From Pseudomonadaceae bacterium (GTDB taxonomy: Bacteria > Pseudomonadota > Gammaproteobacteria > Pseudomonadales > Pseudomonadaceae): a DNA stretch of 64,000 bases. The translations under genes were made by a program, and so were the position numbers. Below, in pieces: positions 8,773 through 17,024 of this stretch. Positions within the stretch are counted from its first letter, which is position 1. Each line of letters opens with the position of its first letter. Location of the stretch: assembly GCA_900766265.1 (NCBI GenBank), contig CAAFUS010000006.1, positions 372,001 to 436,000 of the forward strand, written 5' to 3'. The notes under the pieces were generated by a model. The model was not told the origin of the DNA and made no database searches. It was given only the letters and a program-made list of their open reading frames with translations.

Positions 8773-9645
8773 TCAGAAAAGCGCCTGAATCGCTTCCCGG
8801 TAGGCCTGGCGTCCGACGCGCATGCTGTTGTTGTGGGAGCCGCCTTCCACCAGCAGCAGCCGCTTGGGCTCGTGCGCCGCCTCGTACAGTTCCTGGCTGA
8901 AACGCGCCGGCACGTACTGGTCCTCGGTGCCATGCACCACCAGCAGCGGCATGCCGATCTGGTCGATCTTGTCGATCGAATCGAAGCGCTGCGACAACAG
9001 CCAGCGCACCGGGAGGGAGGTGTCGGCCAGGACGGTGGCGATATCGGCGAGCGTTGTGAATGTCGACTCGATGATCAGTCCGCGCGCCTGGACCTCGCCG
9101 TTTGCACTGCGCGCCTCGCGCCCCAGCTCGGCGGCCAGATCGACCGCCACCGCGCCGCCCAGCGAATGCCCATAGATGAGGCGCTTGGCGGCATCGGGCT
9201 GCAACGTCTTCATCCGTTCCCAGGCGATCCGCGCATCCTCATAGACCGTGGTTTCCGAGGGCGGATCACCGAGGCTCTGGCCGAAACCTCGATAGTCGAT
9301 GGCAAGAACCGAGAATCCCAGCGCGCGCAGCTGTTCGAGGCGGAACAGGTGCCCGGTGAGGTTCCAGCGGGCGCCGTGCAGATAGAGTACCGCGGGCGCA
9401 TCCTCACTCGCGGCGGGCCACCACCAGGCTGAAATGCTCTGGTTTTCGCCAAATTTCGGACCCCGGAGGACCATCTCCTCGACACCCTCGGGCAAGCCAC
9501 CGTACCAGCTGGCGTTGCCCTGCTCGACCCGGAACACCAGCTCCCGCTCCTTCTGCTCGAGCATTGAGCAGCCCACCGGTAACCCCACCACCAGCGCCAC
9601 CAACAGCAACAACCCCGGCCAGCGGGGGAAACGTCTTCTCGCCAT
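8773..9645 (-). CDS. Membrane-anchored alpha/beta hydrolase
   Basis: The 290-residue protein has an N-terminal hydrophobic segment ending in LPVGCS, which may be a lipoprotein signal although Pro at -3 is unusual. A serine hydrolase domain like YfhR/BEM46 follows. The catalytic set is visible: Ser161 in GHSLGG, Asp242 in VHGTEDQY and His271 in GGSHNNS, with an oxyanion segment YLHGARWN. It probably faces the periplasm. ATG 9645 is selected because the hydrophobic segment begins right after it. It lies upstream of the curlin pair on the same strand, 287 bp away, so co-transcription is doubtful. The substrate is unknown. Confidence 0.82.
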   Translation of the reverse strand: MARRRFPRWPGLLLLVALVVGLPVGCSMLEQKERELVFRVEQGNASWYGGLPEGVEEMVLRGPKFGENQSISAWWWPAASEDAPAVLYLHGARWNLTGHLFRLEQLRALGFSVLAIDYRGFGQSLGDPPSETTVYEDARIAWERMKTLQPDAAKRLIYGHSLGGAVAVDLAAELGREARSANGEVQARGLIIESTFTTLADIATVLADTSLPVRWLLSQRFDSIDKIDQIGMPLLVVHGTEDQYVPARFSQELYEAAHEPKRLLLVEGGSHNNSMRVGRQAYREAIQALF

Positions 9646-9902
9646 CTGCCTCACCTGTGAAAGCCCACCGAGACATTGGGCCGGCCCGATCCCGGCGGCG
9701 CAAGTCGAAGGCATGACCAAGGGGTAACCGGGCGTGTCCGGCTGCGCCGAAAAACGCAGGTAACAGAGCTTGCAATCCCTGGGCCGCACAAGTCCGGCAA
9801 GGCATCAACAGAGGTAATGATCACTATCGCTGCGTCCGTCTTTGGGCATCGGCACTGGCTGGGTAGCCTTTGCTCCGTACCCATTCCCACGAGGAAATCA
9901 TC

Positions 9903-10193
9903 ATGAAAAAGCTAATCGCCAGCCTGATCCTAGCCAGCCTGAGCGGAGCCGCTTTCGCGGTTCCAGCCGAGCCGCAACGACTTCTGCTGGAGGCGAAGCC
10001 CTCTCACGAGCAGACCGAGACCACCGTCGCCGAAGGCGGCTTCGAACGGACTCCGCTGGGCCAGCAACTCGCCGATGACGGCTTCGATCACACCCCGCTG
10101 GGCCAGCAACTCGCCGATGACGGCTTCGATCGCACCCCGCTGGGCCGCATGCTGGCCGAAGGCGGCAGCGATCGGATCGAGCGCCAGGGTTGA
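9903..10193 (+). CDS. Small exported protein with 14-residue tandem repeats
   Basis: This 96-residue protein has a clear signal peptide (MKKLIASLILASLSGAAFA, cleavage near residue 19) and GAGGAA upstream of the ATG. After a short linker come three head-to-tail 14-residue units, GF[ED]xTPLGxxLA[DE][DG], then a partial unit GSDRIERQG. The repeat is also strong at the DNA level (three 42-bp units, 10038-10163). No cysteine or catalytic motif is present. I do not recognise a characterised family. It should be periplasmic or secreted, and the regular acidic repeat suggests a binding or scaffold role, but that is speculative. It is convergent with the manganese catalase gene, with a bidirectional terminator between them. 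The gap 9646-9902 contains its promoter region. Confidence 0.8.
   Translation: MKKLIASLILASLSGAAFAVPAEPQRLLLEAKPSHEQTETTVAEGGFERTPLGQQLADDGFDHTPLGQQLADDGFDRTPLGRMLAEGGSDRIERQG
10038..10163 (+). repeat. Three 42-bp in-frame tandem repeats
   Basis: The units are 10038-10079, 10080-10121 and 10122-10163. Units 1 and 2 differ at only a few bases. Unit 3 diverges in its second half (CGCATGCTGGCCGAAGGC in place of CAGCAACTCGCCGATGAC). The register matches codons exactly, so copy number can change without a frameshift. Confidence 0.9.
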
Positions 10194-10224
10194 GGCTGTA
10201 CTGGCCTGATTCAGGCACCCCAAT

Positions 10225-10263
10225 CAAAAAACCCATGGAGCGACGAGCCCCATGGGTTTTTTT
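10225..10263. terminator. Bidirectional terminator
   Basis: AACCCATGG and CCATGGGTT form a stem with a 10-12 nt loop. It is flanked by an A-run on the left (10225-10230) and a T-run on the right (10257-10263). It serves both the repeat-protein gene and the convergent manganese catalase gene. Confidence 0.88.
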
Positions 10264-10302
10264 GTTGCCTGCCCGTAGCCTGGACTACAGGCGAGCGTGC
10301 GG

Positions 10303-11187
10303 TCAGGACTTCTTCTGGACAGCCATGCCCGAGCCGAGGTCGGCACCGGTGATCGGATCCAGCGACGGGTTGGAAGCCGTGCGCTTGACCATCATGGTGG
10401 TCGCCTGCATCTCTTTTTCCGAGAGGTTCACCGTCGCCATGCCATCGCCGCCGTCGACCGCCGGTTCCGGGCTTTCGATGTACTCCCACTCCGGCCCCTG
10501 GTTCCACGGACCGCGGGTGTCGCCCTGGCCCTGGGACATGTTGTAGTAGACGCTTTCGAACTCTGGCACCGGTGCCAGCTTGCCCTGCGGGAAGTTCGGT
10601 TGCAGCGAGTGCAGCGCCTTCTCGAAGGACTTCTGGTGAGCGATTTCGCGGGTCATCAGGAACTTCAGCGCATCCTGGATACCCGGGTCGTCGGTGACGT
10701 TGATCAGCCGCTCGTACACGATCTTGGCCCGCGCCTCGGCCGCGATGTTCGAACGCAGGTCAGCGGTCGGCTCGCCAATGGTGTCGATATAGGCCGCGGT
10801 CCAGGGTACGCCTGCCGAATTGATCAGCGGAGTGCCACCGCCATAGAGCACCTGGGTCACGTGGGAGTCGTTGCCCGCTCCGGTCAGCGAGCGGTACATC
10901 TCGGCTTCCTGCTCGATGCCTTCGGCCAGCTCGCCGCGGGCGCCTTTGTTGAGCATCGCGATGATCGAGCCAATCACTTCGAGGTGACTTAGCTCCTCGG
11001 TGGCGATATCGATCAGCATGTCCTTGCGGCCTGGGTCCTCCTCGGTCACGCCCTGGGTAAAGTAGCGCATCGCAGCGGCGAGCTCGCCTTGCGGGCCCCC
11101 GAACTGTTCGAGCATGAGGTTTGCCAGGCCAGGATTGGGCTGAGCCACTCGCACGGTATATTGCAGTCGCTTGTTATGGACAAACAT
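10303..11187 (-). CDS. Manganese catalase (non-heme)
   Basis: The 294-residue ferritin-like catalase breaks down hydrogen peroxide at a dinuclear manganese centre. The expected ligands are visible: Glu35 in GELAAAMRY, Glu65 and His68 in EELSHLE, Glu151 in AAEARAKIVYERL and His184 in REIAHQ. The length matches the KatN and Lactobacillus-type family. There is no signal peptide, so it is probably cytoplasmic. The C-terminal 60 residues are polar, as in the proteobacterial members. The gene is monocistronic, with a terminator downstream and a 17-bp perfect palindrome 61-77 bp upstream of the ATG that may be an operator. It adds heme-independent peroxide defence. Confidence 0.93.
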   Translation of the reverse strand: MFVHNKRLQYTVRVAQPNPGLANLMLEQFGGPQGELAAAMRYFTQGVTEEDPGRKDMLIDIATEELSHLEVIGSIIAMLNKGARGELAEGIEQEAEMYRSLTGAGNDSHVTQVLYGGGTPLINSAGVPWTAAYIDTIGEPTADLRSNIAAEARAKIVYERLINVTDDPGIQDALKFLMTREIAHQKSFEKALHSLQPNFPQGKLAPVPEFESVYYNMSQGQGDTRGPWNQGPEWEYIESPEPAVDGGDGMATVNLSEKEMQATTMMVKRTASNPSLDPITGADLGSGMAVQKKS

Positions 11188-11247
11188 GCTGTTCTCCTGT
11201 GGGGGATGTTTAACAGCGTCCTTTCAGCGTTATTTTCCATAGATTGG

Positions 11248-11264
11248 GAAACCGCAACGGTTTC
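11248..11264. promoter_or_regulatory. 17-bp palindrome upstream of manganese catalase
   Basis: GAAACCG-CAA-CGGTTTC is a perfect inverted repeat, 61-77 bp before the catalase start codon. It looks like a dimeric regulator site. The binding protein is unknown. Nothing else is recognised in the gap 11188-11461. Confidence 0.4.
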
Positions 11265-11461
11265 AAGCCTGATCGACGACAATTGCGACCAAACGTATGA
11301 AATGGAGAACTTGCCCGCTAGATTAGTTCAGAGGCTGTGTCTATCTCGCCGAAAGCTTTTGTCTATCGATGCAGCCCGAATCCAGCATTGGCGCGGCTTT
11401 CGCCGCGACCGCCCCCTGGGCAGCGCCCCAGCTGCCCGCCGAACGGTAGTCCATCTGCCGC

Positions 11462-12259
11462 TCAGTTCCCGTTCGGCGCCGCCTTCAGTTCTATCCAGGT
11501 GGGCGCGTGGTCGCTCGCCTTCGGCTGGTCGCGCACCCAACGATCGACGCCCGCATCGTGCAGCCGTGGCGCGAGTTCGGCGTTGAGCAGCAGGTGATCG
11601 ATGCGCAGCCCCGAGTTCTTCGGCCAGTGCTGGCGGAAATAATCCCAGAAGGTATAGATGCGCTCGTTCGGATGACGCTCGCGCAGGGCATCGACCCAGC
11701 CTTGCGCCAGCAGGCGCTGGAAACACTCGCGGCTTTCTGGTTGCAGCAGTGCATCCTTGCGCCAGGAGCGCGGGTTGTAGATGTCCTCATCGGTGGGCAC
11801 CACGTTGTAGTCGCCGGCCAGCACCACGGGATGGCCGCTGTCGAACAGCCCCTGCGCATGGGCGATGAAGTGCTCGAACCATTGCAGCTTGTAGTCGAAT
11901 TTGGGCCCCGGCTGCGGGTTGCCGTTGGGCAGGTACAGGCAGCCGACGATCACCCCATGGGCGGCGGCCTCCAGGTAGCGGCTGTGGCTGTCGGCCTCCA
12001 TACCGGGCAGGCCTCGGCGAATCTCCAGCGGATCCATGCCCCGGGCCAGGATGGCCACGCCATTCCAGGACTTCTGCCCGTGCCAGATCGCGCCGTAGCC
12101 CGCGGCGCGGATATCGTCGATGGGGAAGGATGCGTCCTGCGTCTTGAGTTCCTGCAGGCAGGCCACGTCGGGCGCTTCGCGCTCGAGCCATTGCAGCAGC
12201 GCGGACAGCCGCGAGCGGATCCCGTTGATGTTGAAGGTCGCGATTTTCAGTTTTTCCAC
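11462..12259 (-). CDS. xthA: Exodeoxyribonuclease III / AP endonuclease
   Basis: The protein has 265 residues and belongs to the endonuclease/exonuclease/phosphatase family. It cleaves DNA 5' to abasic sites and removes 3' blocking groups during base-excision repair. Motifs run in order: KIATFNINGIRSR at the N-terminus, LQELKT, the central GDYNVVPTDEDIY, then RIDHLLL and the terminal SDHAPTW that carries the catalytic His. The start is GTG 12259 with GAGG upstream; the in-frame region further upstream is not ExoIII-like. The length is very near the 268 residues of the E. coli enzyme. It is next to the manganese catalase, which fits oxidative damage repair, but the 274-bp gap argues against one operon. 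Confidence 0.93.
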   Translation of the reverse strand: MEKLKIATFNINGIRSRLSALLQWLEREAPDVACLQELKTQDASFPIDDIRAAGYGAIWHGQKSWNGVAILARGMDPLEIRRGLPGMEADSHSRYLEAAAHGVIVGCLYLPNGNPQPGPKFDYKLQWFEHFIAHAQGLFDSGHPVVLAGDYNVVPTDEDIYNPRSWRKDALLQPESRECFQRLLAQGWVDALRERHPNERIYTFWDYFRQHWPKNSGLRIDHLLLNAELAPRLHDAGVDRWVRDQPKASDHAPTWIELKAAPNGN

Positions 12260-12363
12260 GGCTTGGCCTCGTCGGATGCGAGTCGGAGCGGCGTCAACCG
12301 GTCCCGTTGCTACTCCGACCGCCGTTACGCCATGAACGTGCCGTCGAGCGTGATCCCCGGCAG

Positions 12364-12690
12364 TCAGCCATCTAGCTGCCCCTTGTCCCACAGCCGCACC
12401 AGGTCTCCGGGGGCGCGCTCTTCGGGAATCCGCAGCACCAGTTCGTCGTCGGCTTCCTCGCTGCGGTAGCGCAGCTCCACCTTGTAGTAGCGCTGATCGC
12501 CCTTCCCAGCCTGGGGGGTCGACAGCGGCAAGCAACCTTCGAGCAGCGAACAGATCTGCCCGCGCTGGCCCGGATCGCACTGGGCGAAGTCGATCTCCCG
12601 GGGGCGGCTGAGCATCGACATCGCGGCGAAACCACCCTGACGCGAAAGCCGCACCACGGTGTCCTGTCCCAGTTCTGGCAGTCGTTTCAT
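12364..12690 (-). CDS. Emfourin-like inhibitor of protealysin
   Basis: The 108-residue soluble protein has no signal peptide or cysteine pair; the pattern is MKRLPELGQDTVVRLSRQGGFAA, then a C-terminal alternating strand region. Its size, the N-terminal RLSRQGG segment and above all its place 10 bp downstream of a protealysin-like gene on the same strand match emfourin (M4in), the proteinaceous inhibitor co-transcribed with protealysin in Serratia and other bacteria. AGGAGG precedes the ATG. The family call depends strongly on this gene neighbourhood. If correct, it keeps the protease inactive inside the cell. Confidence 0.75.
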   Translation of the reverse strand: MKRLPELGQDTVVRLSRQGGFAAMSMLSRPREIDFAQCDPGQRGQICSLLEGCLPLSTPQAGKGDQRYYKVELRYRSEEADDELVLRIPEERAPGDLVRLWDKGQLDG

Positions 12691-12700
12691 CGTTCCTCCT

Positions 12701-13759
12701 TCAGCCGGTGGCTACCCCGACATCGTCCCAGGCTTGCGCAATTGATCGCGCCTGGCCCGATTGTGCGCCAAACCGCCGCTGGGCGTGGGCCACGGTCAAC
12801 GCGGCAAAGGCGCTGAAGTCCGCATCGTTCGCAAGGGCGCGGTCGCACAGGGTGTCGTACCAGACCTGCCCGGCCGTTTCCCAGGCGTAGCCACCGATGG
12901 CGCTGGCCGCCAGGTAGAACGCGCGGTTGGGAATGCCCGAGTTCAGGTGCACGCCGCCGTTGTCGTCGCGGGTCTCGATGAAGTCGCGCATGTGCCCCGG
13001 CTGCGGGTCCTTGCCCAGCAGCGGATCGTCATAGGCGGTGCCCGGTTCTGCCATCGAACGCAACGCGCGTCCCTGGATACGCTCGGTGAGCAGATCGGCG
13101 CCGACCAGCCAATCCGCCTCGGCCGCGCTTTGCCGGAGCACGTACTGCTTGGTCAGCACCCCGAAGACATCGGACACCGACTCGTTCAGCGCGCCGGACT
13201 GGTTGTAGTAGACCAGCCCCGCTTCGGCCTCGATGACGCCGTGGGTGAGTTCGTGGGCGATGACGTCCAGCGAACGGGTAAAGCGCTGGAACACCTCGCC
13301 GTCACCATCGCCGAACACCATCTGCTCGCCATTCCAGAACGCGTTCTCGTAGCGCTCCCCATAGTGCACCGTGCCGATCAGGGGAAATCCGCGCCTATCG
13401 GTCGAGTGGCGACCGTATACGCGCCAGAAGAACTCGTAGGTCGCGCCCAGCGCGTCATAGGCCTCGTCCACGGCCGCATCACCGGTAGCCCCCTGCCCTT
13501 CGATGCGGCTGAGCCGGCCGGGCAGCCGCATCTGGTTCTCGGCATCGTGGATGCTGCGCCTGGGCTGGCCCGGCTGGGAGCGCTCCGGCAGCGCGGTCTG
13601 CATCGGCCGGTGCAAGGGCGGCACAGGGTTACGCTGCAGCGCCTGGACATGGCTGAGCGTCCCGAGCGCACAGGAGCGCTGCCGCTCCGAGCCGTGCTCG
13701 ATAATGTGGCTAAGAATGTAGGGCGGGATGAACCCGCGTGGCGTCTGCTTCAATCCCAT
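12701..13759 (-). CDS. Protealysin-like M4 metallopeptidase
   Basis: The 352-residue protein has the thermolysin-family zinc site: HELTH with the third ligand Glu in GALNESVSDVFG, and a catalytic-base His in NGGVHLNSGIPN. There is no signal peptide. The short N-terminal region has the PPYILSHI segment typical of the small protealysin propeptide, not the long FTP/PepSY propeptide of secreted thermolysins. Protealysins cleave actin and OmpX and have been linked to host cell invasion and to intracellular proteolysis. The adjoining inhibitor gene fits an intracellular, controlled protease. Upstream, 13760-13916 holds the promoter region. Confidence 0.9.
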   Translation of the reverse strand: MGLKQTPRGFIPPYILSHIIEHGSERQRSCALGTLSHVQALQRNPVPPLHRPMQTALPERSQPGQPRRSIHDAENQMRLPGRLSRIEGQGATGDAAVDEAYDALGATYEFFWRVYGRHSTDRRGFPLIGTVHYGERYENAFWNGEQMVFGDGDGEVFQRFTRSLDVIAHELTHGVIEAEAGLVYYNQSGALNESVSDVFGVLTKQYVLRQSAAEADWLVGADLLTERIQGRALRSMAEPGTAYDDPLLGKDPQPGHMRDFIETRDDNGGVHLNSGIPNRAFYLAASAIGGYAWETAGQVWYDTLCDRALANDADFSAFAALTVAHAQRRFGAQSGQARSIAQAWDDVGVATG

Positions 13760-13916
13760 GGCACGTCCTCCCGTCTGGTCGCCACTGCACGCGATGGCGC
13801 AACCGACCGCAGCGATACCCTTCTGATCGAGTATGGACCCGGACGTTTCGTTCGTGCGTACGAAACCGCGAGCTCTTCATAAGAGCGCGTGTTTCAACGG
13901 GGGCCGATGCGATTGG

Positions 13917-14534
13917 TCAGAGCACGTAGAACGCGATCGCCACGTAGTGCAGCAGGCTGCCGCCGATGACGAACAGGTGCCAGATGCCGTGCCAGTGGCG
14001 AAATCGCTGATCGAAGGCGAAGAAGACGATCCCCAGGGTGTAGAGCACGCCGCCACCCACCAGCCAGGCGAAGCCAGCGGCGCCGAGCGCGGCCAATAGC
14101 GGCTTGACCGCGACCAGGACGATCCAGCCCATCACGGCGTAGATCACCACCGAAAGCACGCGAGCTTCCGAACGGGGTTTGATTTCCTGCAGCATGCCCA
14201 CCAGTGCGAGCCCCCAGACGATTCCGAACAGCCACCAGCCCCAGGGGCCGCGCAGGGTGACCAGGCAGAACGGTGTATAGCTACCGGCGATCATCAGGTA
14301 GATCGACAGGTGGTCGACCTTCTGCATGATGCGTTTCGCCCGGCCGCGCACACTGTGGTAGACGGTGGACACGGTGTAGAGCGCAACCAGCGTCACACCG
14401 TATATCGCCACGCTGACGATCTTCCAGGGCGAGCCGTCCATGGCTGCGAGCACCAGCAGCCAGACCGCGCCGACGAAGGCCAGCGCGGCACCGACCAGGT
14501 GGGTCCAGGCGTTGAGTTTTTCGCCGTGATACAT
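13917..14534 (-). CDS. trhA: Hemolysin III / TrhA family membrane protein
   Basis: The 205-residue integral membrane protein has seven predicted helices and the PAQR-type family motifs: EKLNAWTHLVGA at the N-terminus, STVYHSVRGRAKRIMQKVDHLSIYLMIAGSYTP in the middle and FRHWHGIWHLFVIGGSLLHY near the end. The conserved His and Asp residues are thought to bind a zinc ion. E. coli TrhA is involved in membrane energetics and lipid homeostasis; the name hemolysin III is historical. It is divergent from the spermidine-synthase-like gene, with 119 bp between them. Confidence 0.9.
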   Translation of the reverse strand: MYHGEKLNAWTHLVGAALAFVGAVWLLVLAAMDGSPWKIVSVAIYGVTLVALYTVSTVYHSVRGRAKRIMQKVDHLSIYLMIAGSYTPFCLVTLRGPWGWWLFGIVWGLALVGMLQEIKPRSEARVLSVVIYAVMGWIVLVAVKPLLAALGAAGFAWLVGGGVLYTLGIVFFAFDQRFRHWHGIWHLFVIGGSLLHYVAIAFYVL

Positions 14535-14653
14535 GGGTGTCGCTTACCTCATCAGAAACCAGGCGCTAGCGTGGCGGCAATCCCCGGGGCGCGCAATGGC
14601 CCTACAATGCGGCCGCCAGGGCTTCGCCCTCCAATCCAACACGAGTCCCGCCT

Positions 14654-15340
14654 ATGAAACGCTTCGTATTGCTCGACACCGCCCCGATCCCCGAGACCGA
14701 CGGCGCCCTGTGCCTGTTCGAATACGGCGAGGACTTCGTGATCAAGATCCGCGGGGGCGACGGCAACCAGCTGATGAACACGCGCATGCATGGCTCGGAA
14801 GATGCGCTGGCCCGAATCCCCTGCAGCCAGATCGCTTCGCGCCCAGGCGCCCGGGTGCTGATCGGCGGTCTGGGAATGGGCTTCACCCTGGCCGCGGCGC
14901 TCGCCGAACTGGACGCCGATGCCGAAGTGGTGGTCGCCGAACTGGTGCCGGGCGTGATCGCCTGGAACCACGGCCCGCTGGGCGAGAAGGCCGGCAGGCC
15001 TGTGCTGGACCCGCGCACCCGGATCGTCAATGAGGACGTCGCCGCGCTGCTGCAGCGAGAGAAAGGCGGCTTCGACGCGATCATGCTGGATGTCGACAAC
15101 GGCCCGGAGGGTCTCACCCAGAAGCGCAACAGCTGGCTCTATTCGCTGGCGGGCCTGAACAGCTGCGCGGCGGCGTTGCGCCCCGCCGGCGTTCTGGCGG
15201 TGTGGTCGGCCAGCGCCGACCGCGCGTTCACCGAGCGGCTCGCCAAGGCCGGCTTCGCAGCCCGCGACGTGCAGGTTTACGCCCATGGCAACAAGGGCAC
15301 CCGCCACACCATCTGGATCGCCGAGAGGCGCCGCCGCTAG
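14654..15340 (+). CDS. Spermidine synthase-like methyltransferase-fold protein
   Basis: The 228-residue Rossmann-fold protein has the nucleotide-binding loop LIGGLGMGFTLAAALAEL, the acidic VVVAELVPGVIAWN strand and DAIMLDVDNGP. These are features of spermidine synthases and related SAM- or decarboxy-SAM-binding proteins. It is shorter than true SpeE (about 280) and lacks its N-terminal beta domain, so it may be a methyltransferase rather than an aminopropyl transferase. Its TAG stop shares the four bases CTAG with the stop of the convergent histidine kinase gene. The real substrate is unknown. Confidence 0.8.
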   Translation: MKRFVLLDTAPIPETDGALCLFEYGEDFVIKIRGGDGNQLMNTRMHGSEDALARIPCSQIASRPGARVLIGGLGMGFTLAAALAELDADAEVVVAELVPGVIAWNHGPLGEKAGRPVLDPRTRIVNEDVAALLQREKGGFDAIMLDVDNGPEGLTQKRNSWLYSLAGLNSCAAALRPAGVLAVWSASADRAFTERLAKAGFAARDVQVYAHGNKGTRHTIWIAERRRR

Positions 15341-16326
15341 GCGATGGGAAAAGTCAGGGAGACACGGCTACCGTCACCGCTTTCCCGCGTCAGCCGGGCG
15401 CCGCAGCGCTGGGCGAGTGCCTCCATCAATCCCTGGCCCGGATTGCCCTGCCCTGCCAGCGATTCCCTGAAACCTCCGCCGACATCGCTCAGCGAAACCT
15501 CGGCATTGGCCTCGCCTACCCGACGCACCCGCAGGCCTATCTCGTCCGGGTTGCCAAGCCGGATCGCGGCGATGACCAGCTCGTTGACGATCAGCCCCAG
15601 GTTCGAGGCGAGCTGAAACGAAACCGAAACCGCCTGGGTCTGCGCAGTCAGCATTGCCGTCCCCCCGCTTTCCGCGCTGAGGATGGCGCGCGTCAGGTTC
15701 GGCAGGTAATCTCCCAGATCCACCGTTCCGCTGCTGCTGCGGTGCAGTTCTTCCTGAACCGCTCCGATGCCGTGCACACGGCTGATGGCGCCCTGCAGCA
15801 GGGCTTTCGCCTCGTCGCCCTGGGCCTGATTCCTGGAAAGCTGCAGGAACGCGATGATCAGCTGCAGGTTGTTCTTGACCCGGTGATTGAGCTCGGCCAG
15901 CAGTACCCGCTGGTGTTCCTCCAGGTCACGCTGCTCGGTGATGTCGATGCAACTGCCGAAGTAGCCTGCGAAGGCCCCGTTACGGTAGTACGGCGCGCCG
16001 TTGTCGAGCAGCCAGCGATACACACCGTCATGCCGCTTGAGACGATACGGCATGGTGAACGGCTCGCGAGCATCGAAGGCAGTCTGGTAGATGGACACAC
16101 AGCGGTCGAAGTCGTCTGGATGCACGTCTTCGGCCCAGCCGTAGCCAAACAGCTGCTCCTGCGTCTTTCCGGCGAAGTCCTGCCACGGCCTGTTGAACCA
16201 GTCGCAGAGCTTGTCCGGCCGTGAACGCCAGATCATCACCGGGGCGTTGTCGGCGAGCTCACGAAACTCGAGTTCGCCCATGTCTGCCGGATTCAGCCCT
16301 GCGGGCACGCCTTCAATTTGCGTCAT
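15337..16326 (-). CDS. PAS-HisKA_2 sensor kinase with degenerate ATPase domain
   Basis: The 329-residue soluble protein has a PAS domain (about 20-135, PAS_3-like) followed by a HisKA_2 dimerisation helix with His148 in AELNHRVKNNLQ, the signature of EnvZ-unlike kinases such as those of the general stress response. The C-terminal HATPase region is atypical. The N box reads NELVIAAIRL, so the expected Mg-binding Asn is Ala253. The D box is LSDVGGGF, where family members have DNG or DNGxG. Kinase activity may be weak or lost. ATG 16326 overlaps the stop of the upstream response regulator by 14 bp, which indicates a two-gene unit. Confidence 0.85.
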   Translation of the reverse strand: MTQIEGVPAGLNPADMGELEFRELADNAPVMIWRSRPDKLCDWFNRPWQDFAGKTQEQLFGYGWAEDVHPDDFDRCVSIYQTAFDAREPFTMPYRLKRHDGVYRWLLDNGAPYYRNGAFAGYFGSCIDITEQRDLEEHQRVLLAELNHRVKNNLQLIIAFLQLSRNQAQGDEAKALLQGAISRVHGIGAVQEELHRSSSGTVDLGDYLPNLTRAILSAESGGTAMLTAQTQAVSVSFQLASNLGLIVNELVIAAIRLGNPDEIGLRVRRVGEANAEVSLSDVGGGFRESLAGQGNPGQGLMEALAQRCGARLTRESGDGSRVSLTFPIA

Positions 16327-16756
16327 TTCCCTGTCCTGCCGCATTGCGGCCCGTGTGGAAGAGTTCCAGCGCCACCGGTAATGCCCCAGAGGGCTCATGC
16401 CCCTGAAGCAGCGCTTCGACGATGAGGATGCTGCGGTTCAGGTCGTCGGGCCGATAGGGTTTGCGCAACAAGCCAACCGCGGCATCGCCGCTGTTGCGCG
16501 CCACCACCAACTGCCCGCTCACGAACAGCGAGGCGATACCATGCTGGTCGCGTAGCTGCCGTGCTAGGCCGATGCCTTCGTCGCAGCCGGCAAGATTGAT
16601 GTCAACCAGCGCCAGATCGGCACACGCCTCGCCTGCCAGCCGCATAGCTTCGGCTACATCGTAGGCGGGACCTGCCACCTCGTGCCCTGCGGCCGTAAGT
16701 TGGGAGGCAGCGGTAAGGGCAAGGATCGGGTCGTCTTCAACCAGAAGAATTCGCAT
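16313..16756 (-). CDS. Single-domain response regulator
   Basis: The 147-residue receiver-only protein has the acidic triad near VEDD (Asp8, Asp9), phospho-acceptor Asp52 in ALVDINLAG, and the conserved Lys in LLRKPYRPDDL. There is no output domain; the last 40 residues are a low-complexity tail. It precedes and overlaps the PAS-HisKA_2 kinase gene, so the pair probably acts together, as in FixJ- or LovR-like systems where the regulator may be a phosphate sink. ATG 16756 is used; a TTG two codons upstream is also possible. Neither has a clear ribosome site. The gap 16763-17024 contains no evident gene. Confidence 0.85.
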   Translation of the reverse strand: MRILLVEDDPILALTAASQLTAAGHEVAGPAYDVAEAMRLAGEACADLALVDINLAGCDEGIGLARQLRDQHGIASLFVSGQLVVARNSGDAAVGLLRKPYRPDDLNRSILIVEALLQGHEPSGALPVALELFHTGRNAAGQGNDAN

Positions 16757-17024
16757 CGTCAATTAGAGCATCTTGGTACGTGAGGGGACCGGCACTGCCA
16801 TTAGGACATCCGAGGCGTACCGCTGTTCGCCGCGCAGTCTAGCGCTCGGCCCGGCGATGCAGCCAGATGTGATTCAGTCGAGGTTCGAGGGCGGCAGATG
16901 GACGACTAGTGGCCCTATGAGGTCATGCGCTATGGTTGCGGCCCATCGTTCGGCTTTTTATTCGAACGACGATCGGCCAACCTGGCAGCCATGACCCGCC
17001 GCTTCACCAACAAGGACCGTTCCG

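Noticed and set aside
9204..9500. Extra minus-strand frame inside the alpha/beta hydrolase gene
   Set aside because: It is an alternative frame inside a well-supported gene with no domain of its own.
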